From: Endozoicomonas sp. 4G
GTDB taxonomy: Bacteria; Pseudomonadota; Gammaproteobacteria; Pseudomonadales; Endozoicomonadaceae
Assembly (NCBI RefSeq): GCF_023822025.1
Contig: NZ_CP082909.1
Location: 1,230,001-1,294,000, forward strand
DNA: 64,000 bases
Reading direction: 5' to 3'
The notes beneath the pieces were generated by a model that was not told the origin of the DNA, did not search any database, and saw only the letters and a program-made list of their open reading frames with translations. A program made the position numbers and the translations under genes. This document shows, in pieces, positions 1 to 10,326 of the stretch; position 1 is the stretch's first letter; every line of letters starts with the position of its first letter.

Positions 1-2353
<2,353 letters not shown>

Positions 2354-2509
2354 ATAACGCCAAAGCGATTTGCGCAGCGCAGCGAAGCTGCGGGTTTTAA
2401 GGCTTTAAAGCTGTAAGGCTGTAAGGTTTTAAGACAAGCCATACATGAAGAGTGTGAAGCAAGAAAAAGCTTATTTAGACAGGATTCCAGAACCGGATTG
2501 AAATAAACT

Positions 2510-2549
2510 TTAAAGCCTTAAAGCCTTAAAGCCTTAAAGCCTTAAAGCC
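2510..2549 (+). repeat. Five tandem 8-bp repeats in the 23S-5S spacer
   Basis: TTAAAGCC is repeated five times without a break just upstream of 5S. The first part of the spacer (about 2393-2434) contains degenerate complementary units such as TTAAGGCTTTAA, so the spacer transcript could fold into a long AU/GC-alternating hairpin. The rest of the 229-nt spacer (2354-2582) has no tRNA gene. Confidence 0.85.
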
Positions 2550-2582
2550 TTACGGCTTTGAACCTCCGGTTCAAACCAGTTT

Positions 2583-2702
2583 TGCCTGGTGACCATAGAG
2601 CGTTGGAACCACCCGATCCCATCCCGAACTCGGTAGTGAAACGACGCATCGCCGATGGTAGTGTGGGGTTTCCCCATGTGAGAGTAGGTCATCGCCAGGC
2701 AT
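2583..2702 (+). rRNA. rrf: 5S ribosomal RNA
   Basis: The 120-nt match to gammaproteobacterial 5S rRNA has the complementary ends TGCCTGG and CCAGGCA, the internal block CCCGAACTCGGTAGTGAAACG, and GTGTGGGGTTTCCCCATGTG. It follows the 23S gene on the same strand, as the last part of an rRNA operon. No tRNA gene follows before the terminator. Confidence 0.97.
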
Positions 2703-2712
2703 TGAATACAGC

Positions 2713-2745
2713 AAAACCCCAGTTGAGAGATCGACTGGGGTTTTT
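2713..2745 (+). terminator. Rho-independent terminator of the rRNA operon
   Basis: The stem AAAACCCCAGT (2713-2723) pairs with ACTGGGGTTTT (2734-2744), with a 10-nt loop and a U run (TTTTT) at the 3' side. It lies 11 bp after 5S. Confidence 0.93.
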
Positions 2746-2867
2746 GCGTTGTGGGAAAAAGAGGGCGATTAATTCAGAGGGCTATAAAAATACATAAATA
2801 TCACGGATGAGCGATAAATGAACTAATTTGATAAAAAAACTATTAACGACAACTCAGGGAATCAATT

Positions 2868-4400
2868 ATGTCTGAAGGAAACCTGCAGATAATTCTGACT
2901 TTCTTAGTTTATTTTACTGTGATGTTAGGCGTCGGCTATATTGCCTGGCAGAGAACAGTCAGCTCAGCGGATTATTTTCTTGGGGGGCGCTCACTGGGCC
3001 CATGGTCGGCCGCTTTAAGTGCCGGAGCATCTGATATGAGTGGCTGGTTGCTGCTTGGTTTGCCGGGCTACGCATTTGCGGCGGGTCTGGAAGCCTTCTG
3101 GCTGGCAGCAGGGTTGCTGGGTGGAACCTGGCTGAACTGGTTGATTGTCGCTAGGCGTTTGAGGATTTACAGCGTGGTTGCTGATGATTCCCTGACCTTG
3201 CCAGAGTACTTTGCCAGTCGTTTTGAAGATCGCAAAGGGCTTCTGCAACCCGTATCAGCTGCATTTATTCTTATTTTCTTCCTGTTTTATACCAGCTCTG
3301 GCCTGGTGGCCGGGGGCAAGCTTTTTGAATCTGTATTTGGTATCGAATATGAATGGGCTGTGATCATTGGCATGTTGTCGGTGATCTCTTATACCTTGTT
3401 TGGTGGCTTTCTGGCGGTTTGCTGGACGGATCTGATACAGGGGTTACTCATGTCAGCCGCTTTGCTGATTGTACCCATTGCGGCACTTGAAGTCAGTGGT
3501 GGGGCGGATCAGGTGTTCGTGGAAATCAGAGAGCTGAACCCGGAACTCCTCAATCTCTTTACGACCAGTGAAGGTCAGACGCTTTCATTTATTACTATTT
3601 TCTCCTTACTGGGGTGGGGGTTGGGTTACTTTGGTCAACCCCATATCCTGGCCAGGTTCAAGGCCGTGCAATCTTCAGGTCAACTGACTCTGGCCAGACG
3701 AATTGCCGTAAGCTGGACAGGCATTTGTATGCTGGGTGCCTTACTGGTGGGTCTGGCGGGTATTGTTTATACCCAGAGGTCTGGTATACAGCTGGATGAT
3801 CCGGAAGCCATCTTTATGTTGATGGTGAATACGCTTTTCCATCCAGTGATTGCCGGGATTTTACTGGCTGCTATCCTGGCGGCCATTATGAGCACGGCTG
3901 ATTCTCAGTTGCTGGTTTGTTCTACGGCTTTTGCTGAAGACTTCTATCGGGATCTTTTCAGGGTTAACGCCGGTACCCGGGAAGTGTTGCTGGTAGGTCG
4001 ACTGGCGGTTATCGGCATTGCCGTGATTGCCACCTGGCTGGCAATGAATCCCGACAGCAGTGTTCTTGGAATGGTGTCTTATGCCTGGGCTGGCCTGGGG
4101 GCTGCTTTCGGGCCGGCCTTGCTCCTGTCTCTTTATTGGAAACGAATGACGGGTCTGGGAGCCATGGCGGGCATTGTTGTGGGTGCTGTCACCGTATTGA
4201 TCTGGAAACCATTATCCGGTGGTGTGTTCGATCTTTATGAAATAGTACCGGGGTTTGTGATCTCCATGATAGCTTGCGTTTTATTCAGCTTTTTGGGACG
4301 CAAGCCCTCCAGAGATATGGTCGATCGTTTTGAAAAAGTCGAGAGCAGGACTTGTTCTGCTTCCCGTTTTGATGACGAAGAGCCTTCGCTGTCGTCATAA
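2868..4400 (+). CDS. putP: Sodium/proline symporter PutP
   Basis: This 510-residue membrane protein of the sodium:solute symporter family imports L-proline together with Na+ across the inner membrane. It resembles E. coli PutP throughout: the block GGRSLGPWSAALSAGASDMS near residue 40 (the Na+/substrate site region in TM2), LTLPEYFASRFEDR near residue 110, and GGFLAVCWTDLIQ near residue 185. About 13 hydrophobic segments fit the family topology and length (about 500 residues). The start ATG follows CAGGGA. No putA is nearby, so proline may serve as nutrient or osmoprotectant; that part is inference. An 11-bp tandem repeat follows the stop codon. Confidence 0.93.
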   Translation: MSEGNLQIILTFLVYFTVMLGVGYIAWQRTVSSADYFLGGRSLGPWSAALSAGASDMSGWLLLGLPGYAFAAGLEAFWLAAGLLGGTWLNWLIVARRLRIYSVVADDSLTLPEYFASRFEDRKGLLQPVSAAFILIFFLFYTSSGLVAGGKLFESVFGIEYEWAVIIGMLSVISYTLFGGFLAVCWTDLIQGLLMSAALLIVPIAALEVSGGADQVFVEIRELNPELLNLFTTSEGQTLSFITIFSLLGWGLGYFGQPHILARFKAVQSSGQLTLARRIAVSWTGICMLGALLVGLAGIVYTQRSGIQLDDPEAIFMLMVNTLFHPVIAGILLAAILAAIMSTADSQLLVCSTAFAEDFYRDLFRVNAGTREVLLVGRLAVIGIAVIATWLAMNPDSSVLGMVSYAWAGLGAAFGPALLLSLYWKRMTGLGAMAGIVVGAVTVLIWKPLSGGVFDLYEIVPGFVISMIACVLFSFLGRKPSRDMVDRFEKVESRTCSASRFDDEEPSLSS

Positions 4401-4404
4401 CTAT

Positions 4405-4459
4405 TTTTAAGCGCGTTTTAAGCGCGTTTTAAGCGCGTTTTAAGCGCGTTTTAAGCACG
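4405..4459 (+). repeat. Five tandem 11-bp repeats after putP
   Basis: The unit TTTTAAGCGCG is repeated five times; the last copy has one change (GCACG). Each unit holds a GCGC core flanked by AA and TT, so neighbouring copies can form small hairpins in RNA. The array begins 5 bp after the putP stop and might act in 3'-end stability or be a simple slippage array. Confidence 0.9.
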
Positions 4460-4538
4460 CAGAATCAATTAATTGAGTATAAAGTAAGAGGTGTCTGTTC
4501 CCGGTAACAAATCTTGGTCATGAAACAGAGAGGCTGTC

Positions 4539-4766
4539 ATGAAGCAATTGAAAGTGGCTGTCAAAAAGCGCCATCAGCAGAATGATGTAACTGATCCTCA
4601 TGATACTGCGCTGAAACAGGTTCTGGAGCGATTGAAGAAGAAGGGGTTGAATCCCATGCAGATGTGTCACAAGCTGATTGAGCATGAGGAGCCTGCTCCT
4701 CAGGACCAGACCTGGAGTTATGATCTGGTCGTCGCCGAGTGCAAGCGTTTGAAAATTCCACACTGA
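4539..4766 (+). CDS. Hypothetical protein, 75 residues
   Basis: No family was recognised. The product is small, basic at the N-terminus (KQLKVAVKKRHQQ) and probably helical, with no signal peptide or membrane segment. The start ATG follows AGAGG at a usual distance. Two minus-strand frames overlap the same bases; the plus frame is preferred because of the ribosome site, its charged composition and the absence of one for the others. It stands alone between putP and a convergent hypothetical gene. Confidence 0.55.
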   Translation: MKQLKVAVKKRHQQNDVTDPHDTALKQVLERLKKKGLNPMQMCHKLIEHEEPAPQDQTWSYDLVVAECKRLKIPH

Positions 4767-4793
4767 ATCCCACGGTGGCGGGGTGGTAGAACG

Positions 4794-5126
4794 CTAAAGC
4801 TTCCCGGTTTTCAGCAACTGCTGAAACTTCAATTTTTTCTCTTGTACGCTGAGTTGAGGCGCTTGAGGTTCGGACTGAGGAATCAGTGGACTTAAATCCA
4901 GATTGACCGACTTGCTTTCTGGTGCCGTTGATTCCTGTTCTCCCTGAAGCAGATGACCGTCCATCACGTCCAGGGCTTCCAACAGGCCAGAGTAGCTCTC
5001 GTCCGATTCATCCAGGTCCTGTAGTTTGTTTGAGATGTTATCCCGAATTTGTCGTATACGTTCAAGAGAAACCTTGCTTTGGTTTTCTTTCAGCCATTTT
5101 CTGGCGGATTCGCCGTTGGTTGCCAT
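4794..5126 (-). CDS. Hypothetical protein, 110 residues
   Basis: No family was recognised. The sequence is hydrophilic, with a helical N-terminal half (EERIRQIRDNI-type pattern), an acidic middle (DLDESDESYSG), a low-complexity Pro/Ser/Gln stretch near residues 65-90 and a basic tail (KKLKFQQLLKTGKL). No signal peptide or membrane helix is seen. It is transcribed divergently from the menaquinone operon across a 156-bp gap. The composition looks coding, and no better frame covers the interval. Confidence 0.6.
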   Translation of the reverse strand: MATNGESARKWLKENQSKVSLERIRQIRDNISNKLQDLDESDESYSGLLEALDVMDGHLLQGEQESTAPESKSVNLDLSPLIPQSEPQAPQLSVQEKKLKFQQLLKTGKL

Positions 5127-5282
5127 ACTCGATCCAGTTCCAGAGTATTTATGTTAGATCCCATAATACCATTTCCGTAAGGTTTCTCATTACTGCTTCG
5201 GTAAATACCATCCTGAAGGGATTGATGCCAATACGTACAATTTAGTATCTGAATTTGGCCTAAGTGCTTGGGGAGTAGGGTG

Positions 5283-6701
5283 TTGATAGAAGAAGTTCGA
5301 AGTCAGTTGGCAGAGCTGACTGAGCGGCTGAGACAGCTTCGGTTGTCCGATGCACCAGGGCAGGCTCTGGTACGGATAGAACAGCCCCTTCCTATGATTA
5401 ATCTATTCAACTGGCTGGCAGACCAGACACTACCAGGGAAAAGCTACTGGCAAGATCGCGAAAGTGACTACAAAGTAGCAGGCTTGGGAAAAGTCTGGCG
5501 GTTCAGGGTTAAAGAGCAGTCTGAGGTAAACACCTGCTTCCAGAAGGTGGATGCGATGTTGGATAAAGCAACGCGCTGCCTTGGTTACCTGTCTTTCTCA
5601 GATAGCCAGAAGATGATCTGGCCAGAATTTGGCTATGGCGAATTCTTTTTCCCGGTGATCGAAGTGGTTCAGACCCGAAAAGGGTGTTCGCTGGCCTGTC
5701 ATCTGCTGGGTCATGATGAACGGTCATGGAGCACCAGTATTGAAAAGGTGCTGGACTACCTTGCCCGAGCCAATTGGACACTGGCAGGAACGGATAGTCA
5801 TTGTCTATTGGGAACTCCTGAGTTCACACCTGATAACGAACACTGGGCTTCACTGATCGGAAAGGCTCTTGAGGGGGTCGAGTCAGGAGCACTGAAAAAA
5901 GTAGTACTTTCCAGAGAGGCACGGATGAACCTCCTGGAAGGGCAACTGGATCCCTGGAGCCTGCTCTATCATTGGCAGCTGGCAAACCCGAGGTCTTACG
6001 TTTTTGCCTTTGAATCCGATCAGGGTTCGCTGTTCTTTGGCTGCTCTCCGGAACGTTTGTTTCGCCGGGTGGATCACGTGGTTCAGACTGAAGCCCTGGC
6101 AGGGACAACCCGGCGGGGCAGCGATCGAGATGAAGACTTCAAACTGGAGCTGCGTCTGCTCAATGACTCAAAGAACGTCCATGAGAATCGTCTGGTTCTG
6201 GAAGATATTCGCACACGACTGGAATCCATCTGCAGCGATCTGGAATTTGACCGCAGTCATTCCGTGGTCAAACTAAAAACGATTCAGCATTTAAGGCAGT
6301 TAATCAGGGGTGTGCTCAAGGAAGGGGTCAGCGACAGTCAGCTGCTTTCTCTTTTGCATCCTACGCCAGCCGTGGGTGGTGAGCCCAGGGCAGTAGCAAG
6401 ACACTTCATTGAAGAGCATGAAGTCTATAATAGAGGCCTTTACGCCGGAACCTGTGGTGTGCTGGGTAAAAAGTGCAGCGAGTTCACCGTATCGATTCGC
6501 AGCGCCCTGCTGGAAGAGAAACAGTTCACGGTGTTTTCCGGTGCCGGGATAGTTAATGGTTCAGATGCCCGGGACGAATGGCAGGAGTTGCATAACAAGA
6601 TCGGAACGGTGTTGTCACTGTTGGATCATCAAGCCAGCGTCAAGGATGTGTCTAACCCTATTATTGGAAGTTCTCATGACCTTTCCCACCAGGCATCCTA
6701 G
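5283..6701 (+). CDS. menF: Isochorismate synthase MenF
   Basis: The enzyme converts chorismate to isochorismate, the first step of menaquinone synthesis. Chorismate-binding family motifs are clear: KKVVLSREARM near residue 205 (general-base Lys region), FGCSPERLF, TEALAGTTRRG near 269, ENRLVLEDI, and LHPTPAVGGEPR. The open frame extends to a TTG at 5268, but the ribosome site GGGGAG at 5270-5275 lies inside that extension. TTG 5283 (7-nt spacing) or GTG 5280 is therefore the probable start, giving about 472 residues. It is the first gene of the men operon; menD begins inside its last 26 bases. EntC of siderophore pathways is related, but the neighbours decide for MenF. Confidence 0.93.
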   Translation: MIEEVRSQLAELTERLRQLRLSDAPGQALVRIEQPLPMINLFNWLADQTLPGKSYWQDRESDYKVAGLGKVWRFRVKEQSEVNTCFQKVDAMLDKATRCLGYLSFSDSQKMIWPEFGYGEFFFPVIEVVQTRKGCSLACHLLGHDERSWSTSIEKVLDYLARANWTLAGTDSHCLLGTPEFTPDNEHWASLIGKALEGVESGALKKVVLSREARMNLLEGQLDPWSLLYHWQLANPRSYVFAFESDQGSLFFGCSPERLFRRVDHVVQTEALAGTTRRGSDRDEDFKLELRLLNDSKNVHENRLVLEDIRTRLESICSDLEFDRSHSVVKLKTIQHLRQLIRGVLKEGVSDSQLLSLLHPTPAVGGEPRAVARHFIEEHEVYNRGLYAGTCGVLGKKCSEFTVSIRSALLEEKQFTVFSGAGIVNGSDARDEWQELHNKIGTVLSLLDHQASVKDVSNPIIGSSHDLSHQAS

Positions 6702-8448
6702 CCTTAATTTTTTGTGGTCAGCACTGATTCTGGAAGAGTTGAGTCGGTTGGGTGTGGAGCATGTCTGTATTGCACCGGGCTCCCGCTCTGCCACTTTGAC
6801 ACTGGTGGCAGCAGAACACAGCAAGTTTGAAAAACACGTGCACTTTGATGAGCGTGGTTTGGGTTTCTTTGCCCTGGGGTTGGCTAAAAGTACTCGTAAA
6901 CCGGTTGCTGTGATAACCACTTCCGGGACGGCGGTTGCCAACCTCTACCCCGCCATCATAGAAGCCAGGCAGTCGGGTGTGCCACTGGTGATCGTTACCG
7001 CTGATCGACCACCTGAGCTTATTGACTGTGGCGCCAATCAGGCCATTGAGCAGCAGGATATTTATGCCGGCTATCCCGGTGCCACGTTAAAACTGCCGAC
7101 ACCGGATGAGCATATTCCTCCCAGCTGGTTATTGACCAGTATTGATCAGGCCTTTGCCCGCTCCTGTCAGCAGGGGCTGCCCATGCATATCAACTGCATG
7201 TTTCGGGAACCTTTGTACCCGGAAGGAAGAGAGTCTGATTTTTCAGGTTACCTTAATCGACTGTCATTCTGGTGCTCAGCCAATACACCTCATACTGTCT
7301 ATGATACTGAGCTGAATGTATCACTGGACAAAAGCCCTGTGGACTGGTCAGCATTTTCGACGGGCAAAGGTCTGATCATAGCGGGCCGGATTGAGGAGCA
7401 GGCGTCTGCAAAAGCGGTTGCAGAGTTGGCCCAGGTATTGGGCTGGCCTTTGCTGGCCGATCTTCAATCCCAGCTTCACGGCCATCCGACGGCCATTCCC
7501 CACCCCGATCTGCTGCTGGCCAGCAAAGCCGGAAAAACACTGTTGAGCCAGGCCGACCGAATCATTCAGGTGGGGGGTCACCTGGTGTCAAAGCGACTGG
7601 ATAAATTCATTTCTGAAGGTGAGTGGCAGCACTACTGGATGGTAGGTCAGGCCTTTCGCCGGATGGATACCGGTCACTGCCAGACCTATCGACTGGTGGG
7701 GCCTGTAAATGATGTCTGTCGTATGTTGACTGGGCTTTCCGGTAATCAGGGCACTGATTCGATATGGAAAGATTCGCTATGGAAAGACTCGCTATGGAAA
7801 GATCAGGTCGAACAGTTATCTCAAAGGGTTCACACTTTTGTAGCTGAGCTGGATTCGGCGCCGGGTGCATTGACGGAACGTTGGCTGGGTGCGTATCTGA
7901 CCAAGCTGTTACCTGACCACAGTAGTCTTTTTGTTGGCAATAGTCTGCCCATTCGGCTATTGGATATGTTTTCTCTCTCTCAGACCGGGCAGGTATACGC
8001 TAACCGTGGTGCCAGTGGTATTGACGGGTTGGTCGCTACGGCAGCGGGTTGTGCGCTGGGTGAGCAAAGGTTCATGGTGGCGGTCATCGGTGATCTGTCT
8101 TTCCTTCACGACTTAAACTCCCTGCAACAGCTCAGGCAACTGAACTCACCTTTTGCGCTGTTGGTCATTAATAATGACGGCGGTGGTATTTTTAACATGC
8201 TGCCGGTTGAGGATCAGCCCGAAGCCGCACAGAAATATTTTGTCACCCCTCATGGTTTGAATGCCCGTCAGGCGGCCAACATGTTTGGACTATCTTATTA
8301 CCAGCCCGACAGTCGTGAGGCACTGGCAGCTTTGTTGAAGCAGGTGAGCCAGAAGCCAGGTGCTTCAGTCATTGAAGTGACCACTCGACCCGGTCAGGCT
8401 GCTGAGCAGATAAAACAGGCGCTGAGCCAGCTGGAGATGTTGACATGA
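6676..8448 (+). CDS. menD: 2-succinyl-5-enolpyruvyl-6-hydroxy-3-cyclohexene-1-carboxylate synthase MenD
   Basis: This ThDP-dependent enzyme joins isochorismate and 2-oxoglutarate. The N-terminal block APGSRSATLTLVA and the C-terminal ThDP/Mg region GDLSFLHDLNSL with INNDGGGIF are typical of MenD. The open frame reaches upstream to 6556, but that part is only the shadow of menF; ATG 6676 follows TTGGAAG and gives 590 residues, close to the usual 550-560 plus a short insert. The insert (near residues 361-375) is a three-fold repeat of a five-residue unit ending in WKD. It overlaps menF by 26 bp and menH by 4 bp, which suggests translational coupling. Confidence 0.95.
   Translation: MTFPTRHPSLNFLWSALILEELSRLGVEHVCIAPGSRSATLTLVAAEHSKFEKHVHFDERGLGFFALGLAKSTRKPVAVITTSGTAVANLYPAIIEARQSGVPLVIVTADRPPELIDCGANQAIEQQDIYAGYPGATLKLPTPDEHIPPSWLLTSIDQAFARSCQQGLPMHINCMFREPLYPEGRESDFSGYLNRLSFWCSANTPHTVYDTELNVSLDKSPVDWSAFSTGKGLIIAGRIEEQASAKAVAELAQVLGWPLLADLQSQLHGHPTAIPHPDLLLASKAGKTLLSQADRIIQVGGHLVSKRLDKFISEGEWQHYWMVGQAFRRMDTGHCQTYRLVGPVNDVCRMLTGLSGNQGTDSIWKDSLWKDSLWKDQVEQLSQRVHTFVAELDSAPGALTERWLGAYLTKLLPDHSSLFVGNSLPIRLLDMFSLSQTGQVYANRGASGIDGLVATAAGCALGEQRFMVAVIGDLSFLHDLNSLQQLRQLNSPFALLVINNDGGGIFNMLPVEDQPEAAQKYFVTPHGLNARQAANMFGLSYYQPDSREALAALLKQVSQKPGASVIEVTTRPGQAAEQIKQALSQLEMLT
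7756..7800 (+). repeat. Three in-frame 15-bp tandem repeats inside menD
   Basis: GATTCGATATGGAAA and two near-identical copies follow each other, encoding DSIWK, DSLWK, DSLWK. The unit length is a multiple of three, so the frame is kept. It lies in a linker region between the central and C-terminal domains of MenD. Confidence 0.85.
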
Positions 8449-9278
8449 ACGAAACCAATCTTGCTTACCGAACCTGGGGCATCCGTGAAGGTGTGCCGCT
8501 GGTTTTATTGCATGGTTTTCTGGGCGATTCCGGGGATTGGGAAGGGCTGGCCAGACACCTTGAAAATGATCTCTATCTGGTGGCTGTGGATTTACCCGGC
8601 CATGGCAAAAGCTATGGTGTCAAAGTCAGTCAGGATAACGCCTTTGAAGGGTTCAGTGATCTGCTGCGGGGAACGCTTTCGCAACTGGGGCTCGATCATT
8701 ACAGCTTGCTGGGTTATTCATTGGGTGGGCGACTGGCCATGAGTCATCTGATTCAGGAAGGGGAGGCTATTGACCGGCTGCTGGTCGAGTCATCTCATCC
8801 CGGTCTGGAAAACGACAATGAGCGTCAGGTTCGCTGGCAGAATGATCAGGGCTGGGCAGAGCAGTTTCGCAATGACCCACTTAACGAAGTCCTGCAACGC
8901 TGGTATCACCAGCCTGTTTTTGCCGATTTGAACAGTTATGAGCGGGAGCGACTGATGCATGATCGTTGCTCACGTCATCCAGCGAAAGGCGTGTCTTCTG
9001 AGCAAGGTGAGGCGGGTGTGAATGGCGAATCGCTGGCATGGGCGCTTGAGGCATTCAGTCTGTCCCGGCAGCCGGAATTCTGGGGGGCTCTTAACCGTTC
9101 TTCAGGGACATCGCATTATTTCTGTGGTGAGCGTGACTTGAAATTTCAGACGATCGCTCACCGTCTGCTGGAGGAGGGTTGCTTTCATAGTGTTCATGAG
9201 ATTAAGAAGGCCGGTCACAATATTCATCGGGAGCAGCCAGAAGCACTGGCAGCGACCATAAGGCAGTTACTGTTGTGA
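8445..9278 (+). CDS. menH: 2-succinyl-6-hydroxy-2,4-cyclohexadiene-1-carboxylate synthase MenH
   Basis: This alpha/beta hydrolase removes pyruvate from the MenD product. The oxyanion-hole motif LHGFLGDSGDW is near residue 23. The nucleophile elbow GYSLGG has Ser92, and the catalytic His is in AGHNIHREQP (His258). The length (277) is slightly above the usual 250; a Ser/Gly/Glu-rich stretch near residue 185 accounts for the extra. The start ATG overlaps the menD stop (ATGA). The position between menD and menC supports MenH over other hydrolases. Confidence 0.9.
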   Translation: MNETNLAYRTWGIREGVPLVLLHGFLGDSGDWEGLARHLENDLYLVAVDLPGHGKSYGVKVSQDNAFEGFSDLLRGTLSQLGLDHYSLLGYSLGGRLAMSHLIQEGEAIDRLLVESSHPGLENDNERQVRWQNDQGWAEQFRNDPLNEVLQRWYHQPVFADLNSYERERLMHDRCSRHPAKGVSSEQGEAGVNGESLAWALEAFSLSRQPEFWGALNRSSGTSHYFCGERDLKFQTIAHRLLEEGCFHSVHEIKKAGHNIHREQPEALAATIRQLLL

Positions 9279-9291
9279 TCTTGAATTCACT

Positions 9292-10326
9292 ATGACACAA
9301 GCACCGTTTCAGTCCTGCAGCGTCTACCGATATCAACAACCGCTGAGCAAGCCCCTTCCGTTAAAAACGGTCACTTTGACTGAGCGTCAGGGTCTCATTC
9401 TGGAGATGATTGATCAGAACGGGCTTTTTCATTACGGCGAAGCGGCACCACTGCCCGACTTCAGTCGTGAAACTGTCGCTGAAGCTCAGCAACAGCTGAA
9501 AGAGGCAGCAGAACACTACTGCGCCGGGAAATTACCCGATCACAGTCTTCTTTATCCATCGGTTGCTTTTGCCATTGAAAGTATTCAGTTCAGCCTCAGT
9601 CAAGGGCGTTGGCGTCAACAGAAAGCCCCTGAGTCTCCCCTGCTGATGGGAGCCGATGCATTAACGCTGAAACGCCTGGAGGACTGGTCCGGGAAATGGC
9701 CCGATGAGTTCAAGTTAAAGGTTGGACGCCATCGCACCGGGCAGGATGCGGCAGTGGTTAAGCAAGTGCTTGATCGCATTCCTGTCACTGTAAAGCTGAG
9801 GCTGGATGCGAACCAGCGCTGGTCTTTCGATGAGGCTGTGGATTTTGCCCGGCAGGTGCCTGTCAGCAGAATCAGCTATATCGAAGAGCCTACACCCTGT
9901 TGTGAAGAATTCCCTCGATTATTCCGGGAGACCGGGGTGGGATACGGTCTGGATGAAACATTGCAAAGACCTGCGTTCGACAGGAGTCTGTTAAAAATAA
10001 ATGGATTCAGGGCTGAAAATGGGCTCAGGGCTGTTGTATTAAAACCAACCCTGGTGGGTGGTGTGTCGAAATGTTTATCTCTGGCTGACTGGGCCAGGAA
10101 GAAAACGATCAGAGTCGTTTTCAGTTCTTCCTTCGAAAGTGCCCTGGGAGTGAGTCTTATCGAACAACTCAGCCTTCACTGTGATCCTCTGGAAAGTCCC
10201 GGTCTTGATACGCTCTCTGCTTTTCAGAACCCCGGATTTTGTCGGTTGCCTGAATATGGTCAGCCACTGTCTTTAGATTTACTCAGTGCTATGGAGAAGG
10301 TATGGCGTTATCGTTCTGCCCGCTGA
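9292..10326 (+). CDS. menC: o-Succinylbenzoate synthase MenC
   Basis: This enolase-superfamily enzyme dehydrates the MenH product to o-succinylbenzoate. Motifs in order are FKLKVGRH (catalytic Lys region), LRLDANQRWSFDEA, YIEEPTP, GLDETL and VVLKPTLVGG, which hold the metal ligands Asp, Glu and Asp and the second Lys. The length (344) is a little above the E. coli enzyme (320). Only 13 bp separate it from menH, so menB, found at this place in E. coli, is absent. The last 25 bp overlap menE. Confidence 0.92.
   Translation: MTQAPFQSCSVYRYQQPLSKPLPLKTVTLTERQGLILEMIDQNGLFHYGEAAPLPDFSRETVAEAQQQLKEAAEHYCAGKLPDHSLLYPSVAFAIESIQFSLSQGRWRQQKAPESPLLMGADALTLKRLEDWSGKWPDEFKLKVGRHRTGQDAAVVKQVLDRIPVTVKLRLDANQRWSFDEAVDFARQVPVSRISYIEEPTPCCEEFPRLFRETGVGYGLDETLQRPAFDRSLLKINGFRAENGLRAVVLKPTLVGGVSKCLSLADWARKKTIRVVFSSSFESALGVSLIEQLSLHCDPLESPGLDTLSAFQNPGFCRLPEYGQPLSLDLLSAMEKVWRYRSAR

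Noticed and set aside
2558-2797. 79-codon plus-strand ORF
   Set aside because: It covers the 5S rRNA gene and its terminator.
4518-4763. 81-codon minus-strand ORF opposite the 75-residue gene
   Set aside because: No ribosome site; the plus-strand frame has AGAGG and a more protein-like composition.
9279-9291. Frameshifted or tiny menB between menH and menC
   Set aside because: Only 13 bp separate the two genes, so no menB remnant can be present.
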